This document shows positions 57,146-64,000 of a DNA stretch of 64,000 bases, piece by piece (position 1 is the stretch's first letter; each line of letters opens with the position of its first letter). Under the pieces are notes generated by a model. That model was given only the letters and a program-made list of their open reading frames with translations, made no database searches and was not told where the DNA came from. The DNA is from Clostridium yunnanense (GTDB taxonomy: Bacteria; Bacillota; Clostridia; Clostridiales; Clostridiaceae), in assembly GCF_016595795.1 (NCBI RefSeq), contig NZ_JAENHN010000045.1:1-64000 (forward strand), written 5' to 3'. The translations under genes were made by a program, and so were the position numbers.

Positions 57146-57790
57146 CTAACCTCTCACCTCATTAAACTTATCCACGTATCTACTGCAAAGCTCTGTTATT
57201 TCATCGAACTTTCCGTCTTCGCCAAGCTTATTTAGCTCTCCACCGATACCAACTAAATCAACACCGGCTTTCTTCCATACATCTATATTGTCTAAATTTA
57301 CTCCACCAGTTACCATAATGTTTGCATATGGAAGCGGTCCTTTTATAGCTCCTATATATGATGGTCCAAAAGCATTACCAGGGAATACTTTAACTACATC
57401 CACACCAATTTCATGAGCTTTAACTATTTCATTTATTGTCATAACTCCTGGTATGTATGGAACCTTATATCTATTGCAAAGTATTGCTGTATCTTCATTG
57501 AAGGATGGAGATACAATGTATTTTGCTCCTGATAAAATTGCAAGTCTTGCTGTTTCTGGATCTAAAACCGTTCCAGCCCCTATTACTACTTCATCATCAT
57601 TCTTATACTTATCAGACAATTCTTTTATAATATCATTAGCAAATTTATTGGTATATGCTACTTCTATAGCTTTAACATTTCCTTTTATACAAGCTTCTGA
57701 AATGCTTACTCCAACTTCTTTTGTATTACCACGAACTACTGCAACAACTCCACAGCTTTCTAATGCTTTTAATACTTTAATCTTAATCAT
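57146..57790 (-). CDS. eda: KDPG/KHG aldolase
   Basis: A 214-residue class I aldolase. GVVAVVRGN at the N-terminus, IGAGTVLDPETARLAI and SPSFN define the family, and the Schiff-base lysine is in GVDVVKVFPG (about 136). It splits 2-keto-3-deoxy-6-phosphogluconate to pyruvate and glyceraldehyde 3-phosphate. Ends four bases before kdgK. A 135-bp gap with a family A repeat separates it from the dehydratase upstream. Confidence 0.9.
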   Translation of the reverse strand: MIKIKVLKALESCGVVAVVRGNTKEVGVSISEACIKGNVKAIEVAYTNKFANDIIKELSDKYKNDDEVVIGAGTVLDPETARLAILSGAKYIVSPSFNEDTAILCNRYKVPYIPGVMTINEIVKAHEIGVDVVKVFPGNAFGPSYIGAIKGPLPYANIMVTGGVNLDNIDVWKKAGVDLVGIGGELNKLGEDGKFDEITELCSRYVDKFNEVRG

Positions 57791-57828
57791 AATTCCAACT
57801 CCATCTTAATATAATATTTTTATTCTAT

Positions 57829-57925
57829 AGATGAACCATTTCATAATCAAACTTATATTTTCAAATTCTCCTATCAGTAGCCAGAGGAGTTTTGAAAATA
57901 AATTTCGGATTGAAATGTTTCATCT
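57829..57925. repeat. dispersed palindromic element, family A, copy 3
   Basis: Inverted ends AGATGAACCATTTCA and TGAAATGTTTCATCT, a changed inner hairpin (CTCCTAT / CAGAGGAG) and TTTTGAAAATAAATTTCGG. The element ends at the base before the dehydratase stop codon and lies inside the operon, between the dehydratase and aldolase genes. Confidence 0.8.
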
Positions 57926-59641
57926 TTACTTCATGTATCCACCCTTCATTGGTGAAACTGCGTTATCTGAAAATACTTTTAATATCCCTGACTTATATTT
58001 TGATTTTCTAGGAGTCCAATTCTTTCTACGTTCTTCTAATATTTTTTCAACTTCTTCTTCGCTACATCTTGTACCTTTAATACCGATAATTCGTAAAAGT
58101 CTCTTAGGAATGCTTATTTCTATTAAATCATCCTCTTCAACTAAGGCAATCGGTCCACCAACTGCTGCTTCTGGAGAAACATGCCCTATGGCAGGGCCTT
58201 TAGATGCACCTGAAAATCTACCATCAGTTATTAAAGCTACAGTTGAAGATAACTCTTCATCTGAGGAAATAGCCTCTGTTGTATAGAACATCTCTGGCAT
58301 TCCACTTCCCTTTGGTCCTTCATATCTTATGAAAACCGCATCTCCTGGACGAATTACTTTCTTTAAAATTGCATCTATAGCTTCTTCTTCACTATCAAAA
58401 GGTTTTGCCTTTAATACAGCTTCATGCATTACCTTTGGAACCGCAGAATGTTTTACTACCGCTCCTTCAGGTGCTATGTTTCCTTTTAATATTGATACTG
58501 ATCCGTTAGTGCTAAATGGATTATTAAAAGGTCTTATAACATCTTCCTTTTTAACTCCAACCTTTTCAAGATATGCATTGCATTTTTCATAATAACCATT
58601 AGTTTTTAATTCTTCTAAGTTTTCACCTAGGGTTTTACCTGTTACAGTCATTACATCTAAATGAAGTAAATGCTTTAATTCTTCCATTATTGCAGGTACT
58701 CCGCCAGCATAGTAGAAGTATTGAGCTGGCCACTTTCCAGTTGGACGTATATTTAATAAATAATGTGCATTTTTATGAATTCTATCAAAGGTTTCTTCAT
58801 CTATATATATCCCAAATTCATGTGCTATAGCAGGTAAGTGTAACAATGAGTTTGTTGAACCTGATATAGCTGCATGTACTAATATTGCATTTTCAAAGGA
58901 CTCAATTGTCACAATATCTTTTGGCTTAAGGTTTAGCTTTGCTAATTCAACAGCTTGTCTTCCTGCTTTTAAAGCAACATCCTTTAAATCCTCACAGGTT
59001 GCTGGCATTAACGAACTTCCTGGAAGCATTAATCCTAAAGCTTCTGCCATAACTTGCATTGTAGCTGCTGTTCCCATGAAGGAGCAAGCTCCGCAAGATG
59101 GACATGCATGTTCCTTGTAGTAAGTTAATTTTTCTTCTGTTATCTCTCCACGCTTACACATTGCACTGTAAGCCCCTATTTGTTCTAAAGTTAATAAATC
59201 TGGGCCAGCTTCCATTACACCACCTGTTACAATAATAGATGGAATATTTATTCTTCCGATTGACATAAGATGTGCAGGAACTGCCTTATCACAACTTGAT
59301 ATAAAAACTCCAGCATCAAATGGAGTTGCATTTGCATGAATTTCTATAAGTGCTGTAAGCGTATCTCTAGAGGCTAAAGAATAATTTATACCATCATGAC
59401 CTTGAGCCATACCATCACAGATATCTGTTGCGAAGTATCTAGCTGGCTTACCACCAAGCTCAGACACACCTTGAGCAGCTTTACTAACAAAATCAAAAAG
59501 ATGAGCACTACCAGGATGACTATCACCAAAGGTACTTTCTATTATAATTTGAGGTTTTTCTAAGTCTTCTGTTGTCCAACCCATTCCTCTACGAAGGGGA
59601 TCCATCTCAGGAGCAATTTTTCTAATATCTTGACTAATCAT
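57926..59641 (-). CDS. IlvD/Edd family sugar-acid dehydratase
   Basis: A 571-residue dehydratase. The iron-sulfur cysteines are in TDICDGMAQG, SSCDKAVPAHL and ACPSCGACSFMGTAATMQ, and GPKGSGMPEMFYTTEAI and TDGRFSGASKGPAIGHVSPEA are the active-site signature. Sequence alone does not separate dihydroxy-acid dehydratase from sugar-acid dehydratases, but the following eda and kdgK genes make a hexonate (for example gluconate or galactonate) dehydratase to KDG most likely. RBS GGAGAG. A FadR-type regulator and three CATCWGATG sites lie upstream. Confidence 0.85.
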   Translation of the reverse strand: MISQDIRKIAPEMDPLRRGMGWTTEDLEKPQIIIESTFGDSHPGSAHLFDFVSKAAQGVSELGGKPARYFATDICDGMAQGHDGINYSLASRDTLTALIEIHANATPFDAGVFISSCDKAVPAHLMSIGRINIPSIIVTGGVMEAGPDLLTLEQIGAYSAMCKRGEITEEKLTYYKEHACPSCGACSFMGTAATMQVMAEALGLMLPGSSLMPATCEDLKDVALKAGRQAVELAKLNLKPKDIVTIESFENAILVHAAISGSTNSLLHLPAIAHEFGIYIDEETFDRIHKNAHYLLNIRPTGKWPAQYFYYAGGVPAIMEELKHLLHLDVMTVTGKTLGENLEELKTNGYYEKCNAYLEKVGVKKEDVIRPFNNPFSTNGSVSILKGNIAPEGAVVKHSAVPKVMHEAVLKAKPFDSEEEAIDAILKKVIRPGDAVFIRYEGPKGSGMPEMFYTTEAISSDEELSSTVALITDGRFSGASKGPAIGHVSPEAAVGGPIALVEEDDLIEISIPKRLLRIIGIKGTRCSEEEVEKILEERRKNWTPRKSKYKSGILKVFSDNAVSPMKGGYMK

Positions 59642-59675
59642 ACTACGTCTCTCCTTAATCTTTTTTTGAAACCGT

Positions 59676-59698
59676 ATAAATACATCTGATGTATTTAT
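59676..59698. promoter_or_regulatory. probable FadR-type operator
   Basis: Perfect palindrome: ATAAATACATC, one T, GATGTATTTAT. It lies 35 bp upstream of the dehydratase start. The core CATCTGATG recurs as CATCAGATG at 59779-59787 and CATCTGATG at 59919-59927. Confidence 0.65.
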
Positions 59699-59778
59699 AG
59701 TAACATATCTAATAAATTTGTCAATATTGCATAATCAAACTTGTTTAAAGTGATTTTCCCGACTTAATAGAATATATT

Positions 59779-59787
59779 CATCAGATG
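59779..59787. promoter_or_regulatory. second CATCWGATG core
   Basis: CATCAGATG, the same core as the full palindrome at 59676-59698, without extended arms. Possibly an auxiliary site for the FadR-type regulator. Confidence 0.4.
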
Positions 59788-59911
59788 TCTTGCGGAGATA
59801 CTATAAAAAAGTCAATTATATGAGCTTTTCCCCTCTACATTCACCAGAAAGATTTTACAGTCATATAAATTTTATTTTTTACTATCGCTATAAAAATCTT
59901 CTGAATACATA

Positions 59912-59942
59912 AAAAAGACATCTGATGTTATTAAAAATCATA
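59912..59942 (-). terminator. terminator of the FadR-type gene (contains a third CATCTGATG)
   Basis: AGACAT and ATGTCT arms with TGAT/ATCA inside and a T run on the minus strand, 21 bp after the regulator stop codon. Confidence 0.6.
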
Positions 59943-59962
59943 TGTCTCTTCTAGCATTTTAA

Positions 59963-60688
59963 TTATTCATTTTTCTGTTGCTCAATGATATTTCTAATGT
60001 TTCTGCGGTTATATACTAAATGCAATAGCATAGCATCATGTGCACCGTTAGAATCATGAGCTTTAATTGCATTTAAAACCTCTCTATGGGTTTCAATAGT
60101 CTCATTTCGTATCTTTTGATTTGTAACATCAATAGACATCATAATCGATTTATTTATAATAGGAATAAGATTTCCTATTACTTGATTCTTACTACTTTTA
60201 GCTATTGCAGTATGAAACTCTACGTCTAAATCTAAATACGGTTCATTTTTCATTATAAGCTTTTCTATTTCATCACACAAAAAAGACATTCGTTCTATCT
60301 CTTCATCTGTAGCTTTTACTGCTGCAATAGATGCGATAGATGGTTCTATCATAAATCTTACTTCCAATAAATCTAAGGATAACTTAAATTTATCTTTTAC
60401 AAAAATTAAACCAAGTGGATCATCAGCTACACCACTTTTTTGTGAAATAAAGGTTCCAGCACCTCTTCGAATCTCTAATACATTTCTTGAAACTAAGGCT
60501 TTTATAGCTTCTCTAATTGTACTTCTCCCTACACTTAGCATATCAGCAAGCTCATACTCATTGGGTAGTTTATCTCCAATCTGCCAATCACTATTTATAA
60601 TTAATTCAACAATTCTTTCGGATGTTTGTTCTCCTAAAGACTTTGATGATGTATTTGCACTATTATTCAAGTCTTTACTATCTGCCAT
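59963..60688 (-). CDS. FadR/GntR family regulator (FCD domain)
   Basis: A 241-residue regulator: winged helix LPNEYELADMLSVGRSTIREAIKALVSRNVLEIRRGAGTFIS split as residues about 41-82, then an FCD ligand domain with DVEFHTAIAKSS and ETHREVLNAIKAHD, whose Asp/His residues bind metal. It precedes the dehydratase-eda-kdgK operon on the same strand and most likely senses a sugar acid. AGGAGG RBS. Confidence 0.9.
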   Translation of the reverse strand: MADSKDLNNSANTSSKSLGEQTSERIVELIINSDWQIGDKLPNEYELADMLSVGRSTIREAIKALVSRNVLEIRRGAGTFISQKSGVADDPLGLIFVKDKFKLSLDLLEVRFMIEPSIASIAAVKATDEEIERMSFLCDEIEKLIMKNEPYLDLDVEFHTAIAKSSKNQVIGNLIPIINKSIMMSIDVTNQKIRNETIETHREVLNAIKAHDSNGAHDAMLLHLVYNRRNIRNIIEQQKNE

Positions 60689-60860
60689 ATTTCCTCCTAG
60701 ATGTTTATGTTAACAACCATTTTTTTATTTATCAATCATGATTATACCATTAAATAATATTTCTGTTAAAGCATAGTATTAAAATTAAATGGTTAGTCAA
60801 TTTTTATGAAATTTATTCTTTAGATTTATAGCCATACTATAAATGAAAGAAGGTGATACA

Positions 60861-61538
60861 ATGAGAAAAACACCACTATGCATCTTTATGTTATTAGTTT
60901 TGACAACTTTAGAACCTTCAAGAGTGGTACTTTCTATGGATTTAACTTCCCCTTTAACCTGTGAAGATAAATTGAGGACGATGGAGCCTATTGTCCCCAA
61001 AACTATATACGACTATCAATTGCTTCGTGATAGAGATATGAGCAAATTCAAAGGAAAACTTGAACCTACTTTATCAGTATTAAAAGATGGTATTGATGTA
61101 CCTTTCGTATCAATATATAAAGATTTGGATTTTCAAAGACCTTCATACGCTCAGCAGTGGCATAGTTCATACTGGAGATGGAGTTATATGCCTTTAAACC
61201 TAGCTAATCAGCAGCATAAACTTTTTACCTATTCCGGAGGAGCATCCGTTTGGTATGATATTACAAATAGTTTACCCCTACCAAAAGGATTAAATAACTC
61301 TTCTCCAATAAATAAAAAAGCTTTTAGCACTGCATATCCTTATGTTGTTAGATTTATTGTTTTTGATTTCAATATTACCTCTATAAAATACTCCAACAAT
61401 CAGATTTGTGTAATTGGAGAACCACTAAGAAAAGGAATTAGTATAGTTGATATAGATACAAAGAACATACCATCATCACAAAAATTAATACAGCTAATAA
61501 CACCTGATGGATATGAATTGGATTATTCAATCATGTAA
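60861..61538 (+). CDS. hypothetical exported protein
   Basis: A 225-residue protein with a signal-like N-terminus (MRKTPLCIFMLLVLTTL) and no cysteine lipobox of standard form. The mature part is rich in aromatic residues (QQWHSSYWRWSYMPLNLANQQH) and has no family I recognise. The ATG at 60861 is set by GAAGGTG; a longer frame begins at 60843 inside that RBS. Single gene with a bidirectional terminator. Confidence 0.65.
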   Translation: MRKTPLCIFMLLVLTTLEPSRVVLSMDLTSPLTCEDKLRTMEPIVPKTIYDYQLLRDRDMSKFKGKLEPTLSVLKDGIDVPFVSIYKDLDFQRPSYAQQWHSSYWRWSYMPLNLANQQHKLFTYSGGASVWYDITNSLPLPKGLNNSSPINKKAFSTAYPYVVRFIVFDFNITSIKYSNNQICVIGEPLRKGISIVDIDTKNIPSSQKLIQLITPDGYELDYSIM

Positions 61539-61591
61539 TAGCTTAAATTCAAATAACTTGAGTATATAATAATTAACTGCTATAGCAAAAT

Positions 61592-61622
61592 AAAAAGGTT
61601 CATCATAAATATGAACCTTTTT
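61592..61622. terminator. bidirectional terminator
   Basis: AAAAAGGTTCAT and ATGAACCTTTTT, perfect arms between the convergent exported-protein and YciI genes. Confidence 0.85.
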
Positions 61623-61627
61623 CTATA

Positions 61628-61903
61628 TTAAATCAGATAATTATTTCCTTCATTCGCAAGCTCAATAGTCCTAATTTCAAAAGTTTTGCAGCTTGATGAA
61701 ATTAAAGGATCTGCTTTTGCAATATTAGTAGCTTCTTCAATATTTTCTGCCGAAAATATAACCATTCCTCCAGGATAATCAGTGAAGGGGCCACATAGTA
61801 AAAGTCTTTCTTCAGCTTTTAATTTTTTTAAATATTCAACATGTTTAGTTATTATATCTGTGTCAAGAGGCTTTTCATTTTTCATTAAATACACATAGGT
61901 CAT
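61628..61903 (-). CDS. YciI family protein
   Basis: A 91-residue protein of the YciI-like ferredoxin-fold family: TDIITKHVEYLKKLKAEERLLLCGPFTDYPGGMVIF and ADPLISS are characteristic; the His in KHVEY is the conserved one. Function in most bacteria is unsettled. ATG at 61903 is preceded by GGAGATAG; the earlier in-frame ATG is part of that site. Confidence 0.85.
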   Translation of the reverse strand: MTYVYLMKNEKPLDTDIITKHVEYLKKLKAEERLLLCGPFTDYPGGMVIFSAENIEEATNIAKADPLISSSCKTFEIRTIELANEGNNYLI

Positions 61904-61950
61904 TTTCACTATCTCCATTTCTTTTAAAACTTTCTTTATATAAATATATG

Positions 61951-62517
61951 CTAGAGATCAAGCCACATAACAGTAGTATTTCCGTCTTTCTCCACTTCTT
62001 TAAAACCTAGTTCTTTATACATATTTAATGCACCTCTATATTGCTTTTCAGGTGTTTCTGTGTTTTCAACCGGAACGGTTATAACAGCATCAAAACCTTG
62101 ATCCTTAAAGTCATCAACTGCTCTCCTTAATAAAAGTCTCGCAATGCCTTGTCCCCTGTACTCTTGGTGAATTACAAAGCATATAATAGATCCAACTTTA
62201 TTATCTTTTACAATATGCTCTAAATCTTTTTCTATTCTTACGAATTTATGTACATCGTTAGCATTGCACCATCCAATGCACTTATCTCCATCAAAAGCTA
62301 AATATCCTTTCATAGTACCATCTTTTATTTTATCTAAAGCATAGGTACGATTTTCTTCACCTGTTCTCTTCATCCATTGTTCTGAAGAGCAATTATTATA
62401 ATAATAAGTACAAAAACAAGTTGCCCAGTGTGGAGCATAATTAAAATCAAGTGCACCTAGATAATCAACAAAAGTATCAGCTAATTCAAAACTTAAAGGT
62501 TTAATAGTATAGTTCAT
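61951..62517 (-). CDS. GNAT family N-acetyltransferase
   Basis: A 188-residue GNAT with a cysteine-rich early segment (WATCFCTYYYNNC) and motif A FVIHQEYRGQGIARLLLRRAVDD, ending MYKELGFKEVEKDG. Substrate unknown. AGGAGG RBS; 47 bp upstream of yciI on the same strand. Confidence 0.87.
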   Translation of the reverse strand: MNYTIKPLSFELADTFVDYLGALDFNYAPHWATCFCTYYYNNCSSEQWMKRTGEENRTYALDKIKDGTMKGYLAFDGDKCIGWCNANDVHKFVRIEKDLEHIVKDNKVGSIICFVIHQEYRGQGIARLLLRRAVDDFKDQGFDAVITVPVENTETPEKQYRGALNMYKELGFKEVEKDGNTTVMWLDL

Positions 62518-62622
62518 AAAATTCCTCCTAAAACTTGTTTATAAAACCAGAATAGCATATAAAATATGACATAGGTATGTCGTAATCCTTAGTAAGATGT
62601 ATGAAATGAGTAAGAGTGTATA

Positions 62623-63024
62623 TTAAAATTCTATCTTCTTAGGTGGTTTTCCTGAGAAGTCTGATATTGTTGCAGTTCCATGCTCCATATAAAATACTTT
62701 GAATATAGGATTATCTGCAGATTTATAACCAAGTTTTACAGGCTCATGAACATTAAGAACTTTATCCTTGATTATTAAATCATCACAAAAACTTATCTCT
62801 CCACTTATTCTAAGGGTTACCATATCCTTAGTTATAACAGAGTACTCAATACACGGCACCTTCAATAATTGTTTATAAACTTCTTTCAAACTGTTTGTGC
62901 AAAAATAGAACTTTCCTTGCTCCTCCATTATGAAACCGAAAGGTCTAACTCTAGGCTTTCCGTTATCTACTGTTGCAAGAACTCCATTTGGATTTTCTTT
63001 TAAAAGCTTTAATAATTCTTCCAT
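62623..63024 (-). CDS. pyridoxamine 5'-phosphate oxidase family (PNPOx-like) protein
   Basis: A 133-residue split-barrel flavin-binding protein: NPNGVLATVDNGKPRVRPFGFIMEEQGKFYFCTNSLKEVYKQL is the usual opening. It probably binds FMN or F420-like cofactors; the substrate is unknown. It is divergent from an HxlR regulator, which likely controls it. GAGG RBS. Confidence 0.9.
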   Translation of the reverse strand: MEELLKLLKENPNGVLATVDNGKPRVRPFGFIMEEQGKFYFCTNSLKEVYKQLLKVPCIEYSVITKDMVTLRISGEISFCDDLIIKDKVLNVHEPVKLGYKSADNPIFKVFYMEHGTATISDFSGKPPKKIEF

Positions 63025-63089
63025 TTTTATTACCTCGTTGATTTGATTATTTTTTATAAGTATAATAATAAGGTGCTATTCAGTATCAT

Positions 63090-63101
63090 ACAAGTACGCA
63101 C
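63090..63101 (+). promoter_or_regulatory. possible HxlR operator, site 2
   Basis: ACAAGTACGCAC, identical to the site before the HxlR gene at 48395-48778 and in the same orientation to its HxlR gene. Confidence 0.45.
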
Positions 63102-63154
63102 TTTAATATTACATAGTCATGTCAATATGACTACTCTGAAAGGATAGGATTTCT

Positions 63155-63547
63155 ATGGATAATTCTTCGCATCTTTGTCCTGTTAATGTTACTCAAAATG
63201 TATTAATGGGAAAATGGAAACTATCAATTTTGTGGATTCTTCATAATAAAACTCGTAGATTCAATGAACTTCAAAGACTTATGCCATCAATTTCACGTGG
63301 GGTTCTCACTCAACAGTTAAGAGAACTAGAACATGATGGACTTGTAAATAGAGAAGTATATAGAGAGGTACCTCCAAAGGTTGAGTATTCCTTAACTGAA
63401 ATAGGAATAAGTTTTATTCCAGTTATGTCTCAAATAATGGAATGGGGCGTTGGATATATCAAAAAAACCTCTTCTTGCGACATTGATGTATGTCTAAAAA
63501 ATGATTTTCCTTGCAACAAATGCCATGAAATGCTTAAAACAGATTAA
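63155..63547 (+). CDS. HxlR family transcriptional regulator
   Basis: A 130-residue HxlR protein: NVLMGKWKLSILWILHNKTRRFNELQRLMPSISRGVLTQQLRELEHDGLVNRE and PPKVEYSLTEIG. The tail holds four cysteines (SSCDIDVCLKNDFPCNKCHE), which could make it thiol- or metal-responsive. GAAAGGA upstream of the ATG. Divergent from the PNPOx-like gene. Confidence 0.92.
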   Translation: MDNSSHLCPVNVTQNVLMGKWKLSILWILHNKTRRFNELQRLMPSISRGVLTQQLRELEHDGLVNREVYREVPPKVEYSLTEIGISFIPVMSQIMEWGVGYIKKTSSCDIDVCLKNDFPCNKCHEMLKTD

Positions 63548-63600
63548 CTATACCAAATCTTACATATAGTTTTATTAAAATTTTTAACTATACGAAAATA

Positions 63601-63638
63601 GATAAATGCTTAGAACTAATTTATTCTAAGCACTTATC
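63601..63638. terminator. hairpin between HxlR and ferredoxin-type genes
   Basis: GATAAATGCTTAGAA and TTCTAAGCACTTATC, one mismatch, 8-base loop. No long T tract, so termination strength is uncertain. Confidence 0.5.
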
Positions 63639-63713
63639 ATTCAATCATGGTTAATATTATCTTTTAAGATTAACACGTTATTTTAGAGATAGTATATTAG
63701 CAAACATTAGAAA

Positions 63714-64000
63714 TTAATTATTTGCATTTATTATTTCCTTTAGGGTAACATTTTCATTTTTAAATCTAGTTCTACTCTTTTCATTTTTAAGCCTTATTGC
63801 ATTTTGAGGGCAATTTTGAGTACAAGCTAAGCAACTCTGACAGTTGTTCATAAAGATTGGCTTTTTATCTACCTTTATGTTGTTTACAGGACACACCTTC
63901 TCACAGGTCTTACAGCCATTGCAATTATTTTCTACAATAAAGTTTTCTTGAAAATTATCATGAGACATAAACTTCTTACTTACTACTCTAATACCACTAG
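63714..64000 (-). CDS. ferredoxin-domain protein, C-terminal part (EFR1-like, partial)
   Basis: Two 4Fe-4S ferredoxin clusters: CNGCKTCEKVCPVNNIKV and CQSCLACTQNCPQNAIRL, followed by a short tail (KNENVTLKEI). The frame continues without a stop to the right edge (residues GIRVVSKKF before the in-frame Met at 63968), so the gene starts outside the window. The layout matches EFR1-type proteins that carry an N-terminal flavodoxin domain. Confidence 0.75.
   Translation of the reverse strand, partial: SGIRVVSKKFMSHDNFQENFIVENNCNGCKTCEKVCPVNNIKVDKKPIFMNNCQSCLACTQNCPQNAIRLKNEKSRTRFKNENVTLKEIINANN

Overview
The window is A+T-rich DNA from a low-GC Gram-positive anaerobe, most likely a Clostridium of the sensu stricto group. 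The evidence is the 5' end of a 16S rRNA gene at the left edge with a clostridial-type V1 region, strong GGAGG ribosome binding sites, and oxygen-sensitive enzymes (a glycyl radical enzyme with its activase, ferredoxin-type proteins). No phage, transposase, CRISPR array or tRNA was found.

Layout. 1-700: 16S rRNA 5' end (minus strand) with two tandem promoters. 1.5-10.2 kb: a pentose (xylose) cluster on the minus strand. It contains xylulokinase, a ROK repressor, then transaldolase, transketolase, a DUF4867 protein and a FucI-fold isomerase related to the alternative xylose isomerase of C. acetobutylicum. Two near-identical 27-bp sites, one before xylB and one before the transaldolase gene, look like the repressor operator. 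10.2-18 kb: a creatinase-fold protein lacking metal ligands, an orphan kinase with seven PAS-like domains, and a GH65 phosphorylase with a cre-like site and a divergent AraC regulator. 19-25 kb: lipoprotein, UvrA paralogue, nucleotidyltransferase, AraC/GyrI-like regulator and a nucleotidyltransferase remnant. 25-34 kb: a large secreted modular protein with a chitin-binding module, an NlpC/P60-type secreted protein, an MFS transporter and two orphan hypotheticals.

34-51 kb is a mixed accessory region: YkuS protein, an hslO-merR operon with two MerR-type promoters (19-bp spacers), GNATs, nucleotidyltransferase, CD3324 protein, NUDIX, Lgt, a second ROK regulator with a perfect 46-bp inverted repeat upstream, TPR-like protein, flavodoxin, CPBP protease, HxlR/Old Yellow Enzyme pair and an HExxH protein.

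51.7-55.8 kb is the most interesting locus. A glycyl radical enzyme of the YbiW/PflD type, its radical-SAM activase and a fructose-6-phosphate aldolase form one operon. This gene set matches the recently described anhydroglycolysis route, in which 1,5-anhydrohexitol 6-phosphates are opened to 1-deoxyfructose 6-phosphate and then cleaved by Fsa. The aldolase carries the FSA-type Gln59 and Tyr residues, whereas the transaldolase of the xylose cluster has Glu and Phe at these sites, so the two paralogues separate cleanly. 56-60.7 kb: a sugar-acid (Entner-Doudoroff type) operon of IlvD/Edd dehydratase, KDPG aldolase and KDG kinase with a FadR-type regulator and its probable operators. 60.8-64 kb: an exported hypothetical, YciI, GNAT, a PNPOx-like protein with a divergent HxlR regulator, and the C-terminal end of a ferredoxin-domain protein running off the window.

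Across the window there is a dispersed non-coding element of about 98 bp with inverted ends and an internal hairpin, in three full copies and one decayed copy. Most genes are short operons closed by clear hairpin terminators. All functions are read from sequence alone.
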